Source: JBBPZK01 sp965219175 (GTDB lineage Bacteria > Actinomycetota > Rubrobacteria > Rubrobacterales > Rubrobacteraceae). From it: a stretch of 64,000 nt of DNA. This document shows positions 50,258 through 57,875 of the stretch, piece after piece; within the stretch, counting starts at the first letter, position 1; every line of letters starts with the position of its first letter. The notes under the pieces are model-generated. The model saw only the letters and a program-made list of their open reading frames with translations. It was not told the DNA's origin and made no database searches. The stretch spans positions 1,736,001-1,800,000 of the forward strand of contig CBDCNI010000001.1 of NCBI GenBank assembly GCA_965219175.1, written 5' to 3'. The position numbers and the translations under genes were made by a program.

Positions 50258-50274
50258 ATAGCTTGCTGTATGGG

Positions 50275-50309
50275 AGCAAGGGGCCTGCTTTGGGCTCGTT
50301 GCTTTTTTT
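50275..50309 (+). terminator. Intrinsic terminator between the HEPN-like gene and rimP; possible attenuator
   Basis: AGCAA (50275-50279) pairs with TTGCT (50299-50303) and, after one G-G mismatch, GGGCC (50281-50285) pairs with GGCTC (50293-50297, one G-U). A seven-T run occupies 50303-50309. It is the only hairpin plus T-run I found in the window. It ends 14 bases before the rimP start and lies downstream of the promoter at 50230-50257, so rimP mRNA would have to read through it. CTTGCT (50262-50267) can pair with AGCAAG (50275-50280), an alternative fold that would break the terminator if the transcript starts early enough. Confidence 0.75.
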
Positions 50310-50323
50310 ATCGTTTGGAGAAG

Positions 50324-50770
50324 GTGAGAGAGACGGCAAGACTGGATCGTTTGGCGAATATAGTGGAGGAGCGGCTACCGGAGGGGACGGAGCTTGTAGA
50401 GGCCCGTTTTTCCGGCGGGCCGCTCCTTAGCCTGCTCGTGGATAGGGCTGATGGAGAGGTGGACCACGAGTTCTGCTCGCGGGTCGCCTCTACGGTGTCG
50501 CCGGTCCTCGAAGAAGAGGGCTACGACGGTATGATCGAGGTTTCCTCGCCGGGTATCGAGCGTCCGCTCACCAAACCAGAGCACTTCCGGCGCTTCGTCG
50601 GATACGAGGCGAAGGTAAAGACCTCAGAGCCGATGGAGGGGCGGCGCAACTTCACCGGCACCATAGAGCGGGCCGGAGAGAACAGCTTTGTACTAAAACT
50701 CTTGGAGGGGGCGGAGGTGGAGCTGCCGTTCGGCTCCATCTCCCGCGCACGCCTCAAGGAGGAAATATAA
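50324..50770 (+). CDS. rimP: Ribosome maturation factor RimP
   Basis: Needed for 30S maturation. The 148-residue protein has LDRLANIVEERLPEGTELVE, a two-domain layout with VSSPGIERPLTKPEHFRRFVG and the C-terminal SH3-like LPFGSISRARL. The frame is open to 50195, but that stretch is the low-GC leader with the terminator. GTG 50324 follows GGAGAAG closely; TTG 50315 or TTG 50351 are less likely alternatives. First gene of the classical rimP-nusA-infB operon; nusA begins 4 bases after it. Confidence 0.92.
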   Translation: MRETARLDRLANIVEERLPEGTELVEARFSGGPLLSLLVDRADGEVDHEFCSRVASTVSPVLEEEGYDGMIEVSSPGIERPLTKPEHFRRFVGYEAKVKTSEPMEGRRNFTGTIERAGENSFVLKLLEGAEVELPFGSISRARLKEEI

Positions 50771-50774
50771 ACAG

Positions 50775-51893
50775 ATGAACGTAGCATTACTTTCAGCTCT
50801 ACACGAGATAGAGACGGACAAAGGGATATCGTTCGAGATCGTCAAAGGGGTCCTGGAGGAGTCCTTGCTGGCCGCTTACGAGGGCCGGGAGGGCGCGGTC
50901 GAAGAGGCCGAAGTCGTCCTCGATCCCGAGACCGGAGATCTACGGGTGATGAAGGAGGGCGAGGACATAACGCCCGCCGACTTCACGCGCATAGCGGCTC
51001 AGGTTATGCGCCAGACTTTCTACCAGCGTCTGAACGAGGTGCACAACGACCAGCTTCTAGAGGAGTACGGCGAGCGAATGGGCGAGGTCGTCACCGGCAT
51101 CGTCCAGCAGGCTCACAGGCGGATGACGCTCGTGGACCTGGGGCGGGTCGAGGCCATCCTGCCGGCAAGCGAGCAGGTCTCGAACGAGCGTTACGAGAAC
51201 GGGCAGAGGATCAAGGTGTACCTGTTGGAGATCCGGGAACCGGGCCGAGGCCCGAGCCTGGTCGTCAGCCGCCGCAACGAGGGGCTTCTTAGGAGGCTCT
51301 TCGAGTTGGAGGTGCCGGAGATCTACGACGGGCTCGTGGAGATCAAAGCCGTCGCCCGCGAGGCTGGGCTCCGCTCGAAGGTCGCCGTCTGGTCCAACGA
51401 AAACGGGATAGACCCGGTCGGGGCCTGCGTCGGGCCGAGAGGGAGCCGCGTCCGGGCGGTCGTCTCGGAACTGAGAAACGAGAAGATAGACATCATCCAG
51501 TGGGACCCAGACCCGGCCCGATTCATCGCCAAGGCGCTCTCGCCCGCGAGGGTCAGGGAGGTCTACCTGGATGAAGACGAGCAGCAGGCGGAGGTGATCG
51601 TCCCGGACGACCAGCTCTCGCTCGCCATCGGTCGCGAGGGCCAGAACGCCCGATTGGCCGTCAAGCTGACGGATTGGAAGATAGACATAAAGCCCGAAAG
51701 CCAGGCAACCGACTACGAGGACGAAGGCGAGGAGTGGGCGCCTGAGGAAGACTCCGCGATGCACCGCTGCCGCGCGGTTCTCTCGAACGGTCGGCGTTGC
51801 GCCAACACAGCCCTGCCGGGGTCCCTGTTCTGCGGCATCCCGTCGCACCAGGCTCAGGCGGAGGAATTCGACGGACTGGTAGAGGGAACCTAA
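50775..51893 (+). CDS. nusA: Transcription termination/antitermination factor NusA with C-terminal cysteine motif
   Basis: RNA polymerase-associated factor for pausing, termination and rRNA antitermination. Residues 1-130 are the polymerase-binding domain, 130-200 the S1 domain (GEVVTGIVQQAHRRMTLVDL), 200-320 two KH domains (VGACVGPRGSRVRAV, AIGREGQNARLAVKL). A 46-residue tail after an acidic linker has C332-x9-C342-x10-C353-x4-H358, which looks like a small zinc-binding unit and is not part of standard NusA. The ylxR gene that often follows nusA in Gram-positives is absent. ATG 50775, 4 bases after rimP with AAGGAGG upstream. Confidence 0.94.
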   Translation: MNVALLSALHEIETDKGISFEIVKGVLEESLLAAYEGREGAVEEAEVVLDPETGDLRVMKEGEDITPADFTRIAAQVMRQTFYQRLNEVHNDQLLEEYGERMGEVVTGIVQQAHRRMTLVDLGRVEAILPASEQVSNERYENGQRIKVYLLEIREPGRGPSLVVSRRNEGLLRRLFELEVPEIYDGLVEIKAVAREAGLRSKVAVWSNENGIDPVGACVGPRGSRVRAVVSELRNEKIDIIQWDPDPARFIAKALSPARVREVYLDEDEQQAEVIVPDDQLSLAIGREGQNARLAVKLTDWKIDIKPESQATDYEDEGEEWAPEEDSAMHRCRAVLSNGRRCANTALPGSLFCGIPSHQAQAEEFDGLVEGT

Positions 51894-51902
51894 GGGGTTA
51901 TA

Positions 51903-54074
51903 TTGAGCAAGCGAGTATACGAGATAGCTAAAGAACTGAACCTCGAAAGCAAAGAGGTCCTAAGCCAACTGAGAGATGCCGGAGTAGAGGTGAAAAGCCA
52001 CTCCTCTTCCGTGGATGAGCCAGTCTACGAACGGGTTTTCGGCAATGGGTCCAACGGTCAGGCGGACACAAACGGCCGCACGGCGGCCCAGGAGGAAGAG
52101 GCCCAGGAAGCGCGGGTCGAGGCGGAGCACTCCGGCCACAACGCCACGATCTCCGACGCTCCGGCGGAGGAGACTGTCTCCGTGCCTGACAGCCAGAAGC
52201 AGAAGAGTCAGGGCGGACGGAAACGTCGGCGGGTCGTGATCGACGCGAGCGCCACCAACCGGGGGCCGCGCCCGACCGCAGCACCTGTCGCGCAGAAAGC
52301 TCCGGAACAGGACCCGGTCGAGGAAGAGTCCCAGGAGAGCACGGCTGTCAGGGTCGAGCCGGGCGCCACCGTCAAGGACCTCGCCGATTCGCTGGAGGTT
52401 CCGCCGGCCCAGATCATCAAGGTCTTGATGGGCCTCGGCGAGATGAGGACCGTCACCCAGACGCTCTCCACCGAGGAGATAGAGTTGATCGCCGAAGAGA
52501 TGGGCGTAGAGGTCGAGGTCGGCGCCATCGAAGAACCGCCCGAAGAGGTGATCTTCGAGGACGCGCCGGAGGACCTGGTCGAGAAGCCGCCGGTCGTCAC
52601 CGTCATGGGTCACGTCGACCACGGCAAGACCTCTCTTCTGGACCGCATGCGTCAGGCGAACGTGCAGTCCGGCGAGGCAGGGGGGATCACCCAGCACATC
52701 GGGGCCTACCAGGTAGAGAGCGGCGGCAGGAAAATTACCTTTGTCGATACGCCGGGCCACGAGGCTTTTACCGAGATGCGCGCCCGTGGGGCGAAGGTGA
52801 CGGACGTAGTCGTGCTGGTGGTCGCCGCCGACGACGGCGTGATGCCTCAGACCGAGGAAGCCATAGAGCACGCCCGCGCCGCCGGTGTTCCGATGGTCGT
52901 CGCGCTCAACAAGACGGACGTCCCGAACGCGAACCCAGATAGAGTCCTGGGACAGCTCTCCGAGCGGGACCTGGTCCCGGAGGTCTACGGCGGAGATACG
53001 GTCACCGTGCCAGTCTCGGCCAAGACAGGCGAGGGGATAGAAGATCTATTGGAGAACATCTTGATCGTCTCCGAGTTGGAGGATTTGAAGGCGAACCCGG
53101 ACGCTCCCGCGAGCGGGTATGTGATCGAGGGCGAACGCGACCCCGGCCGCGGGCCGGTTGCGACGCTTCTGGTCAGCCGCGGCACATTGCACCGGAGCGA
53201 CATCGTGCTCGCCGGAACCGCTTACGGGCGCGTCCGGGCGATGCTCGACTATACCGGCAAGCGGATCAATGAAGCCGCGCCGGGCGCGCCGGTCGAGATC
53301 CTGGGTCTCTCAGGAGTCCCCGAGGCCGGAACGCGCTTCGAGGTCGTCGAGCACGAGCGGAAGGCCAGAGACCAGGCGCAGCAGTCCGAGGCGGCCGCGC
53401 GGCGGCAGGAACTCGCCGAGGGCGGACAGCGCCGGACGCTCGAAGAGTTGCTCGGAGAGGGCGGCGTCCAGGACCTGAACCTGGTCATAAAGGCCGATGT
53501 CGCGGGTTCCGTGGAGGCTCTCAAGGATGCCCTGGCGAAGCTTTCGACCGACGAGGTGCGGGTCAACATCGTCCGTTCCGGCGTCGGGGCGCTCACCGAT
53601 TCGGACGTGATGCTCGCTTCGGCGAGCGATGGGATCATGCTGGGCTTCAACGTCCGGCCGACCAACACGGCCAAGCAGGTCGCCGAGCGCGAGGGTGTGG
53701 AGATACGGACCTACGACGTGATCTACAAAGCCCTGGAGGAGATCGAAGCGGCCATGCGCGGCATGCTCGCCCCCGACATAGTCGAGAACGAGACCGCAAC
53801 CGCCGAAGTCCGTCAGATCTTCCGAACGCCGAGCGCCGGGGTCGTGGCCGGTTGTTACGTCACGACTGGGGAGATATCCCGAAACAACCGCGTCCGGGTC
53901 GTCCGCGACGGCACCGTGGTCTATGACGGCCAGATCTCCTCTCTCAGGCGCTTCAAGGATGACGCCCGCTCCGTCCGGCAGGGCTTCGAGTGCGGTGTCG
54001 GCGTCGAGAACTTCAACGACCTCAAGGAGGGCGACGTACTGGAGTTCTTCGAGGTCGTCGAGGTCGCCAGGTAG
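51903..54074 (+). CDS. infB: Translation initiation factor IF-2
   Basis: GTPase that places fMet-tRNA on the 30S subunit. The 723-residue protein has an IF2_N motif (RVYEIAKELNLESKEVL), a charged low-complexity region (about 50-160), a second IF2_N-like segment, the G domain (VMGHVDHGKTSLLD, DTPGHEAFTEM, NKTD) and domains II-IV ending in the fMet-binding barrel. TTG 51903 follows AAGGGGTTATA. It is shorter than many actinobacterial IF-2 proteins, which have longer Gly/Pro-rich N-termini. Confidence 0.96.
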   Translation: MSKRVYEIAKELNLESKEVLSQLRDAGVEVKSHSSSVDEPVYERVFGNGSNGQADTNGRTAAQEEEAQEARVEAEHSGHNATISDAPAEETVSVPDSQKQKSQGGRKRRRVVIDASATNRGPRPTAAPVAQKAPEQDPVEEESQESTAVRVEPGATVKDLADSLEVPPAQIIKVLMGLGEMRTVTQTLSTEEIELIAEEMGVEVEVGAIEEPPEEVIFEDAPEDLVEKPPVVTVMGHVDHGKTSLLDRMRQANVQSGEAGGITQHIGAYQVESGGRKITFVDTPGHEAFTEMRARGAKVTDVVVLVVAADDGVMPQTEEAIEHARAAGVPMVVALNKTDVPNANPDRVLGQLSERDLVPEVYGGDTVTVPVSAKTGEGIEDLLENILIVSELEDLKANPDAPASGYVIEGERDPGRGPVATLLVSRGTLHRSDIVLAGTAYGRVRAMLDYTGKRINEAAPGAPVEILGLSGVPEAGTRFEVVEHERKARDQAQQSEAAARRQELAEGGQRRTLEELLGEGGVQDLNLVIKADVAGSVEALKDALAKLSTDEVRVNIVRSGVGALTDSDVMLASASDGIMLGFNVRPTNTAKQVAEREGVEIRTYDVIYKALEEIEAAMRGMLAPDIVENETATAEVRQIFRTPSAGVVAGCYVTTGEISRNNRVRVVRDGTVVYDGQISSLRRFKDDARSVRQGFECGVGVENFNDLKEGDVLEFFEVVEVAR

Positions 54075-54090
54075 ACGCGGGTCCATACTT

Positions 54091-54372
54091 TTGTTCTGTA
54101 CGGTAAGGCTGGAGTTGGAGTTGCCCTTCGCCTCCAGCCTCAAGGACAAGCGCCAGACTATACGCTCCTTGAAGGATCGTTTACGTCGCAAGAACGTCTC
54201 AGTGGTCGAGTCCGACCATCAGGACCTCTGGCAGCGCGCCACAGTGGAATTGGCGCTCGCCGCCGTTTCCCGTGGGGCCTGCGAGGAGAAACGCGAAGAG
54301 GTCCGGCGCGCCCTGCTCAACTACGAAGACCTGTCGATAGTCGAATGGCGGGAGGAGTTCATCAAGCTATGA
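54091..54372 (+). CDS. DUF503 family protein (YlxP-like)
   Basis: A 93-residue protein of the DUF503/YlxP family, encoded between infB and rbfA in many Gram-positives and suspected to act in ribosome maturation. The signature is ELPFASSLKDKRQTIRSLKD followed by VSVVESDHQDLWQRA. TTG 54091 gives the usual N-terminus; the frame is open upstream but there it only shadows infB. The stop overlaps rbfA's ATG (ATGA). Confidence 0.88.
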   Translation: MFCTVRLELELPFASSLKDKRQTIRSLKDRLRRKNVSVVESDHQDLWQRATVELALAAVSRGACEEKREEVRRALLNYEDLSIVEWREEFIKL

Positions 54373-54740
54373 GCGGCTCCGGAAGGACACGCAAAATAGA
54401 GTCCCAACTCAAGGAGATAGTCGGCGAAGAGGCGGACCTCCTCTCCGACCCTCGCATCAACGGCCTCGTGACCGTCACCGGCGTGCGCGTGAGCCCGGAT
54501 CTGGGCCACGCCACGGTCTTCTACAGCGTGCTCGCCGAGGAGAACGAAGAGGATGCCCGACAGGGTCTCCAGAGCGCCGCCGGGCGCATCCAGGAGTCCG
54601 TCGGGAGACAGACGCGCATGAAGCGTACCCCCCGGCTACACTTCGAGCCGGACCCGGCAGTAGCTTACGCGACGAGAATAGAAGCCGCCCTGCAAGAGGT
54701 AAAGGAGACGAGGAGAGATGCGAGTGAGAGCGACCTCTAA
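54369..54740 (+). CDS. rbfA: Ribosome-binding factor A
   Basis: Cold-shock and 30S maturation factor with a KH-like fold. The 123-residue protein shows RTRKIESQLKEIVGEEADLL, VTVTGVRVSPDLGHATVFYSV, the Ala-kinked helix region and the C-terminal RTPRLHFEPDPAV. ATG 54369 overlaps the DUF503 stop; the open frame upstream is a shadow. It overlaps the next gene by 23 bases. Confidence 0.94.
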   Translation: MSGSGRTRKIESQLKEIVGEEADLLSDPRINGLVTVTGVRVSPDLGHATVFYSVLAEENEEDARQGLQSAAGRIQESVGRQTRMKRTPRLHFEPDPAVAYATRIEAALQEVKETRRDASESDL

Positions 54741-55683
54741 TACCACCGCCGAGACGGCCGAGTTTCTCAAAACGCTCGATCGGGTCGCCATCACCACCCA
54801 CGTCGGGGCTGACGGGGACGCCATAGGCTCCTCCGTGGCGCTCCTGTACCTGATGCGCTCCCTCGGGGCCGAAGCCGTATTCTGCCACGCCGAGGAAGTC
54901 CCGAACTATCTCCGCTGGCTCCTACCCGAACCCGCGCTGCGCGAGCTTCCCCCGGATCACGCCCTGCTCGTGGTAGACACCTCCCGAGCCGACCGCTCCG
55001 GGGTCCCCATAGAAAACCCGGGTGACGCACGCCTCAACCTCGACCATCACGAGGACAACCCGTTCTACGCCGAGGTTAACCTGGTAGATCCTCACGCGGC
55101 GGCGAGCGCGGAGATAGTCGCCACGCTCTACCCGGAGCTTGGCATCCCGTTCGAGCAGCCAGCCGCCGAAGCTCTATACACCGGCCTCCGCGCCGACACG
55201 GGCGGTTTCAGGTTCCGGAATATCTCCCCGAAGGTCCACGAGATGGTCGCGGACCTCCTGCGGGCCGGGGTCGTGCCTGCCGAGGTAGACGACCGGCTCA
55301 ATCGAACCGGCACCATCGAGCAGTTGAGGATAGTGGGCGTCTCGCTCTCCAACGCCATCCGCTACGGAGAAGCCATAATCTCGACCGTGGATAACGACGA
55401 CTACCGGCGCACCGGCGCCACCGAACTCGATTCCAAAGAAGCCATAGACTACCTCCGCACCGTCGCCGGCGTGGACGTGGTCGCCCACCTCCGCCAGGTG
55501 CCGCAAGGTACCAAAGGCTCCCTCCGCTCCGAGAAGATGGACGTCGGCGAGATAGCGCGGGGCTTCGGCGGCGGAGGCCACCGGCTCGCCGCCGGCTACA
55601 CATACCCCGGCCCCCCCGAGGCGGCCAAAAAAGACCTCCTCGAAGCCCTGGAGGGCGTCGTAGACTTGGGGAGCGCCGGATAA
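54718..55683 (+). CDS. nrnA: DHH/DHHA1 phosphoesterase, NrnA-like (nanoRNase/pAp phosphatase)
   Basis: Degrades short oligoribonucleotides and/or pAp; in some actinobacteria also cyclic dinucleotides. The 321-residue protein has the DHH motifs ITTHVGADGDAIGSSVAL (Ala where Pro is usual before DGDA), VVDTS and NLDHHEDN, then the DHHA1 domain with GGGGHRLAAG. Start ATG 54718 lies 23 bases inside rbfA with GGAGACGAGGAG before it. The rbfA-nrnA-truB-ribF order is standard. Confidence 0.93.
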   Translation: MRVRATSNTTAETAEFLKTLDRVAITTHVGADGDAIGSSVALLYLMRSLGAEAVFCHAEEVPNYLRWLLPEPALRELPPDHALLVVDTSRADRSGVPIENPGDARLNLDHHEDNPFYAEVNLVDPHAAASAEIVATLYPELGIPFEQPAAEALYTGLRADTGGFRFRNISPKVHEMVADLLRAGVVPAEVDDRLNRTGTIEQLRIVGVSLSNAIRYGEAIISTVDNDDYRRTGATELDSKEAIDYLRTVAGVDVVAHLRQVPQGTKGSLRSEKMDVGEIARGFGGGGHRLAAGYTYPGPPEAAKKDLLEALEGVVDLGSAG

Positions 55684-56564
55684 CTCCGGAGCCCTTATCC
55701 GGCGCTCTTCTATTGGACAAGCCGTCCGGCATTACCAGCGCGCGGGCGGTCGCCCAGGTCAAGCGCATCCTGCCGAAAAAAACGAAGATCGGGCACACCG
55801 GAACCCTCGACCCGCTCGCCTCCGGCCTCCTCGTTATGCTTCTCGGCCGGGCAACCCGTCTATCCCGCTACATCATGGCGCTCGACAAGAGCTACACGGC
55901 GACGGCCCGCTTCGGCGCGACCTCCGACACGCTCGATGCGGATGGCGAGATCTCTCAACTCGACCTCGGCACTCCTATGCCTAACGAGCAGACTCTCTGC
56001 GACGCCATCCCATCCTTCACCGGCGATATCCGCCAGGTCCCCCCGATGGCTTCTGCCCTAAAAGTCGGCGGCGAACGTCTCTATAACCTCCAACGTCGTG
56101 GGGTGACAGTCGAACGCGAGAGCCGCCCCGTAACCATCCACTCCTTCCAACTCGTCTCCCAAAACCCGGACGAAGAGACCGCAACCTTCGATATCTCCTG
56201 CTCCAGCGGTACCTACGTCCGGACCCTAGTCGCCGACCTGGCAGCCCACCTCGACACCGGAGCCTACCTGACCGCCCTGAAACGCACCCGAGTCGGCCGC
56301 TTCACGCTCCAAAACGCCACCTCCCCGGACGAACTGACCCTCGACACTGTGCAAAACCACATAATACATAATAGGGAAGTGTTAGGGCATTTGCCGATTT
56401 TGGAGATCGGGTCGGATACGCGGCGGTTGGTCTGCAACGGTCGTCCTCTGGGAGACATCGAGATGGAAGGGATTTTCCGGGTCGAGGTTGGTGGTGAGCT
56501 TCTGGCTGTTTACAGGGGCGATGGTACGGAAGCGCGGGCGGAGGTCGTGTTGTGCGCGGGGTAG
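55680..56564 (+). CDS. truB: tRNA pseudouridine-55 synthase
   Basis: Makes pseudouridine 55 in the T loop of tRNAs. Catalytic Asp in GHTGTLDPLASGLL; also YTATARFGATSDTLD, QVPPMASALKVGGERLY, CSSGTYVRTL and a C-terminal PUA-type part. The first standard start (TTG 55713) falls within the conserved LLLDKPSGITS strand. The frame upstream reads TPEPLSGALLLDKPSG, the normal TruB N-terminus, with no ATG, GTG or TTG. ATA 55680 overlaps the nrnA stop as ATAA, 6 bases after GGGGAG (55668-55673), and is my tentative start (294 residues). TTG 55713 (283 residues) remains possible. ribF overlaps by 13 bases. Confidence 0.9.
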   Translation: MTPEPLSGALLLDKPSGITSARAVAQVKRILPKKTKIGHTGTLDPLASGLLVMLLGRATRLSRYIMALDKSYTATARFGATSDTLDADGEISQLDLGTPMPNEQTLCDAIPSFTGDIRQVPPMASALKVGGERLYNLQRRGVTVERESRPVTIHSFQLVSQNPDEETATFDISCSSGTYVRTLVADLAAHLDTGAYLTALKRTRVGRFTLQNATSPDELTLDTVQNHIIHNREVLGHLPILEIGSDTRRLVCNGRPLGDIEMEGIFRVEVGGELLAVYRGDGTEARAEVVLCAG

Positions 56565-57457
56565 TGGTCGCGTTGGGCAATTTTGACGGGGTTCACCTGG
56601 GGCATCATTCCGTGCTCCGGCGGGCCGTCGAAGAAGCCGGGAAGCGGGGATCAAAGGTGGTGGCCGCCACCTTTGATCCTCACCCCGGATGGGTGCTGCG
56701 ACCCGGAAAGCAGCCGAAATTGCTGACCACCCTGGATATCCGTAGAGAAGCTTTGCTCCGGTGCGGGGCGGGTGAAGTCCGCGCCATACAGTTCGACAAA
56801 GCTCTCTCTGAGAAAAACCCGGAAGAATTCGTGCGAGAGGTCCTACTCGAAGAGTTGGAGGCAGAGGTCGTCGTGGTAGGCGAGAACTTCCGGTTCGGGC
56901 ACAAGGCGGCCGGAGACGTAGAAGAGTTGCGGCGTCTGATGCGCGCCAACGGAGGAGAAGTATTCGCCGTTGCGCTACAGCGAGGAGAGCAAGAAGAAGT
57001 CAACTCGACCCGCATACGCGCCCTGATCTCCGCCGGGGAAGTGGATAGGGCAGCAGAGCTTCTCGACCGCCCCTATGTCTTGCGCGGAGAGGTCGTGGCT
57101 GGGGACCGCCGCGGCCGGACCATCGGCTTCCCAACCGCGAACGTCCTCCCAAACCCGGACGTAGTCGTCCCGGCTCACGGCGTCTACGCAGGCTACGTGG
57201 ACGTCGGAGACGAAAGATACGCCGCCTGCACCAACATCGGGGTCGCGCCGACCTTCGCGCGGGCCGAGAGCCGGATCGAAGCGTACCTGCTCGACTTCGA
57301 CAGAGACCTCTACGGAAGCGTCATTGATGTCGGTTTCCTGTACCGTATAAGGCCGGAGCAAAAGTTCTCCGGCCTAGAAGAGCTCAAAGCCCAAATTTCT
57401 TCCGACGTAGAGGAGGCTCGCCGGGTTTACGGCGCTTATATAGCTCAAAGCGCGTAA
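56552..57457 (+). CDS. ribF: Bifunctional riboflavin kinase / FAD synthetase
   Basis: Phosphorylates riboflavin to FMN and adenylates FMN to FAD. The 301-residue protein has the nucleotidyltransferase part (ALGNFDGVHLGHHSVLRRAV, FDPHPGWVLRP, VVGENFRFGHKAAGD, STRIRALISAGEV) and the kinase barrel (GRTIGFPTANVLPN, GVYAGYVDV, IEAYLLDFDRDLYG). GTG 56552 overlaps the truB end by 13 bases. Its FMN product is the ligand of the riboswitch upstream of ribD. Confidence 0.96.
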   Translation: MRGVVVALGNFDGVHLGHHSVLRRAVEEAGKRGSKVVAATFDPHPGWVLRPGKQPKLLTTLDIRREALLRCGAGEVRAIQFDKALSEKNPEEFVREVLLEELEAEVVVVGENFRFGHKAAGDVEELRRLMRANGGEVFAVALQRGEQEEVNSTRIRALISAGEVDRAAELLDRPYVLRGEVVAGDRRGRTIGFPTANVLPNPDVVVPAHGVYAGYVDVGDERYAACTNIGVAPTFARAESRIEAYLLDFDRDLYGSVIDVGFLYRIRPEQKFSGLEELKAQISSDVEEARRVYGAYIAQSA

Positions 57458-57549
57458 CGAGCTTTGGTACATGTGGTAGCATTATAGGTTGAATAAATAA
57501 TAAAGAAATTGAAGAGGAAATAGAGATAAGAAGAGGAGAAAAGAAGAAG

Positions 57550-57816
57550 TTGGCGGTAGTAGAGAATAAAGAGGGAACGATACAAGAGTACAGGGCTCAC
57601 GACACGGACACGGGTTCGCCCGAGGTTCAGGTCGCGCTCCTGACCAAGCGCATATCGCACTTGACGGAGCACCTGCGCGAGCACAAGCACGATTATCACT
57701 CCCGCCGGGGGTTGCTCAAGCTGGTCGGCAGGCGTCGCCGGCTGCTCAAGTACGTGCAGGGTAACGACGTCGAGCGCTATCGCGCGCTCATAGCCAGGCT
57801 CGGCCTGCGCCGGTAG
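57550..57816 (+). CDS. rpsO: 30S ribosomal protein S15
   Basis: Small-subunit protein of 88 residues: HDTDTGSPEVQVALLTKRI, HLTEHLREHKHDYHSRRGL and LLKLVGRRRRLLKYV. TTG 57550 is preceded by a purine-rich, AT-rich leader (57511-57549, only two pyrimidines) with several AGGAG-like sites, unlike the rest of this GC-rich chromosome. The 92-base gap after ribF may hold its promoter (TTATAG at 57482-57487 is -10-like), but no matching -35 is evident. rpsO-pnp is a conserved pair. Confidence 0.96.
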   Translation: MAVVENKEGTIQEYRAHDTDTGSPEVQVALLTKRISHLTEHLREHKHDYHSRRGLLKLVGRRRRLLKYVQGNDVERYRALIARLGLRR

Positions 57817-57875
57817 AGAATATACCGGCATCCGGTTCGAGTCATCCAGGCAGAAACAAAGAGGAGAAAGAAAAT

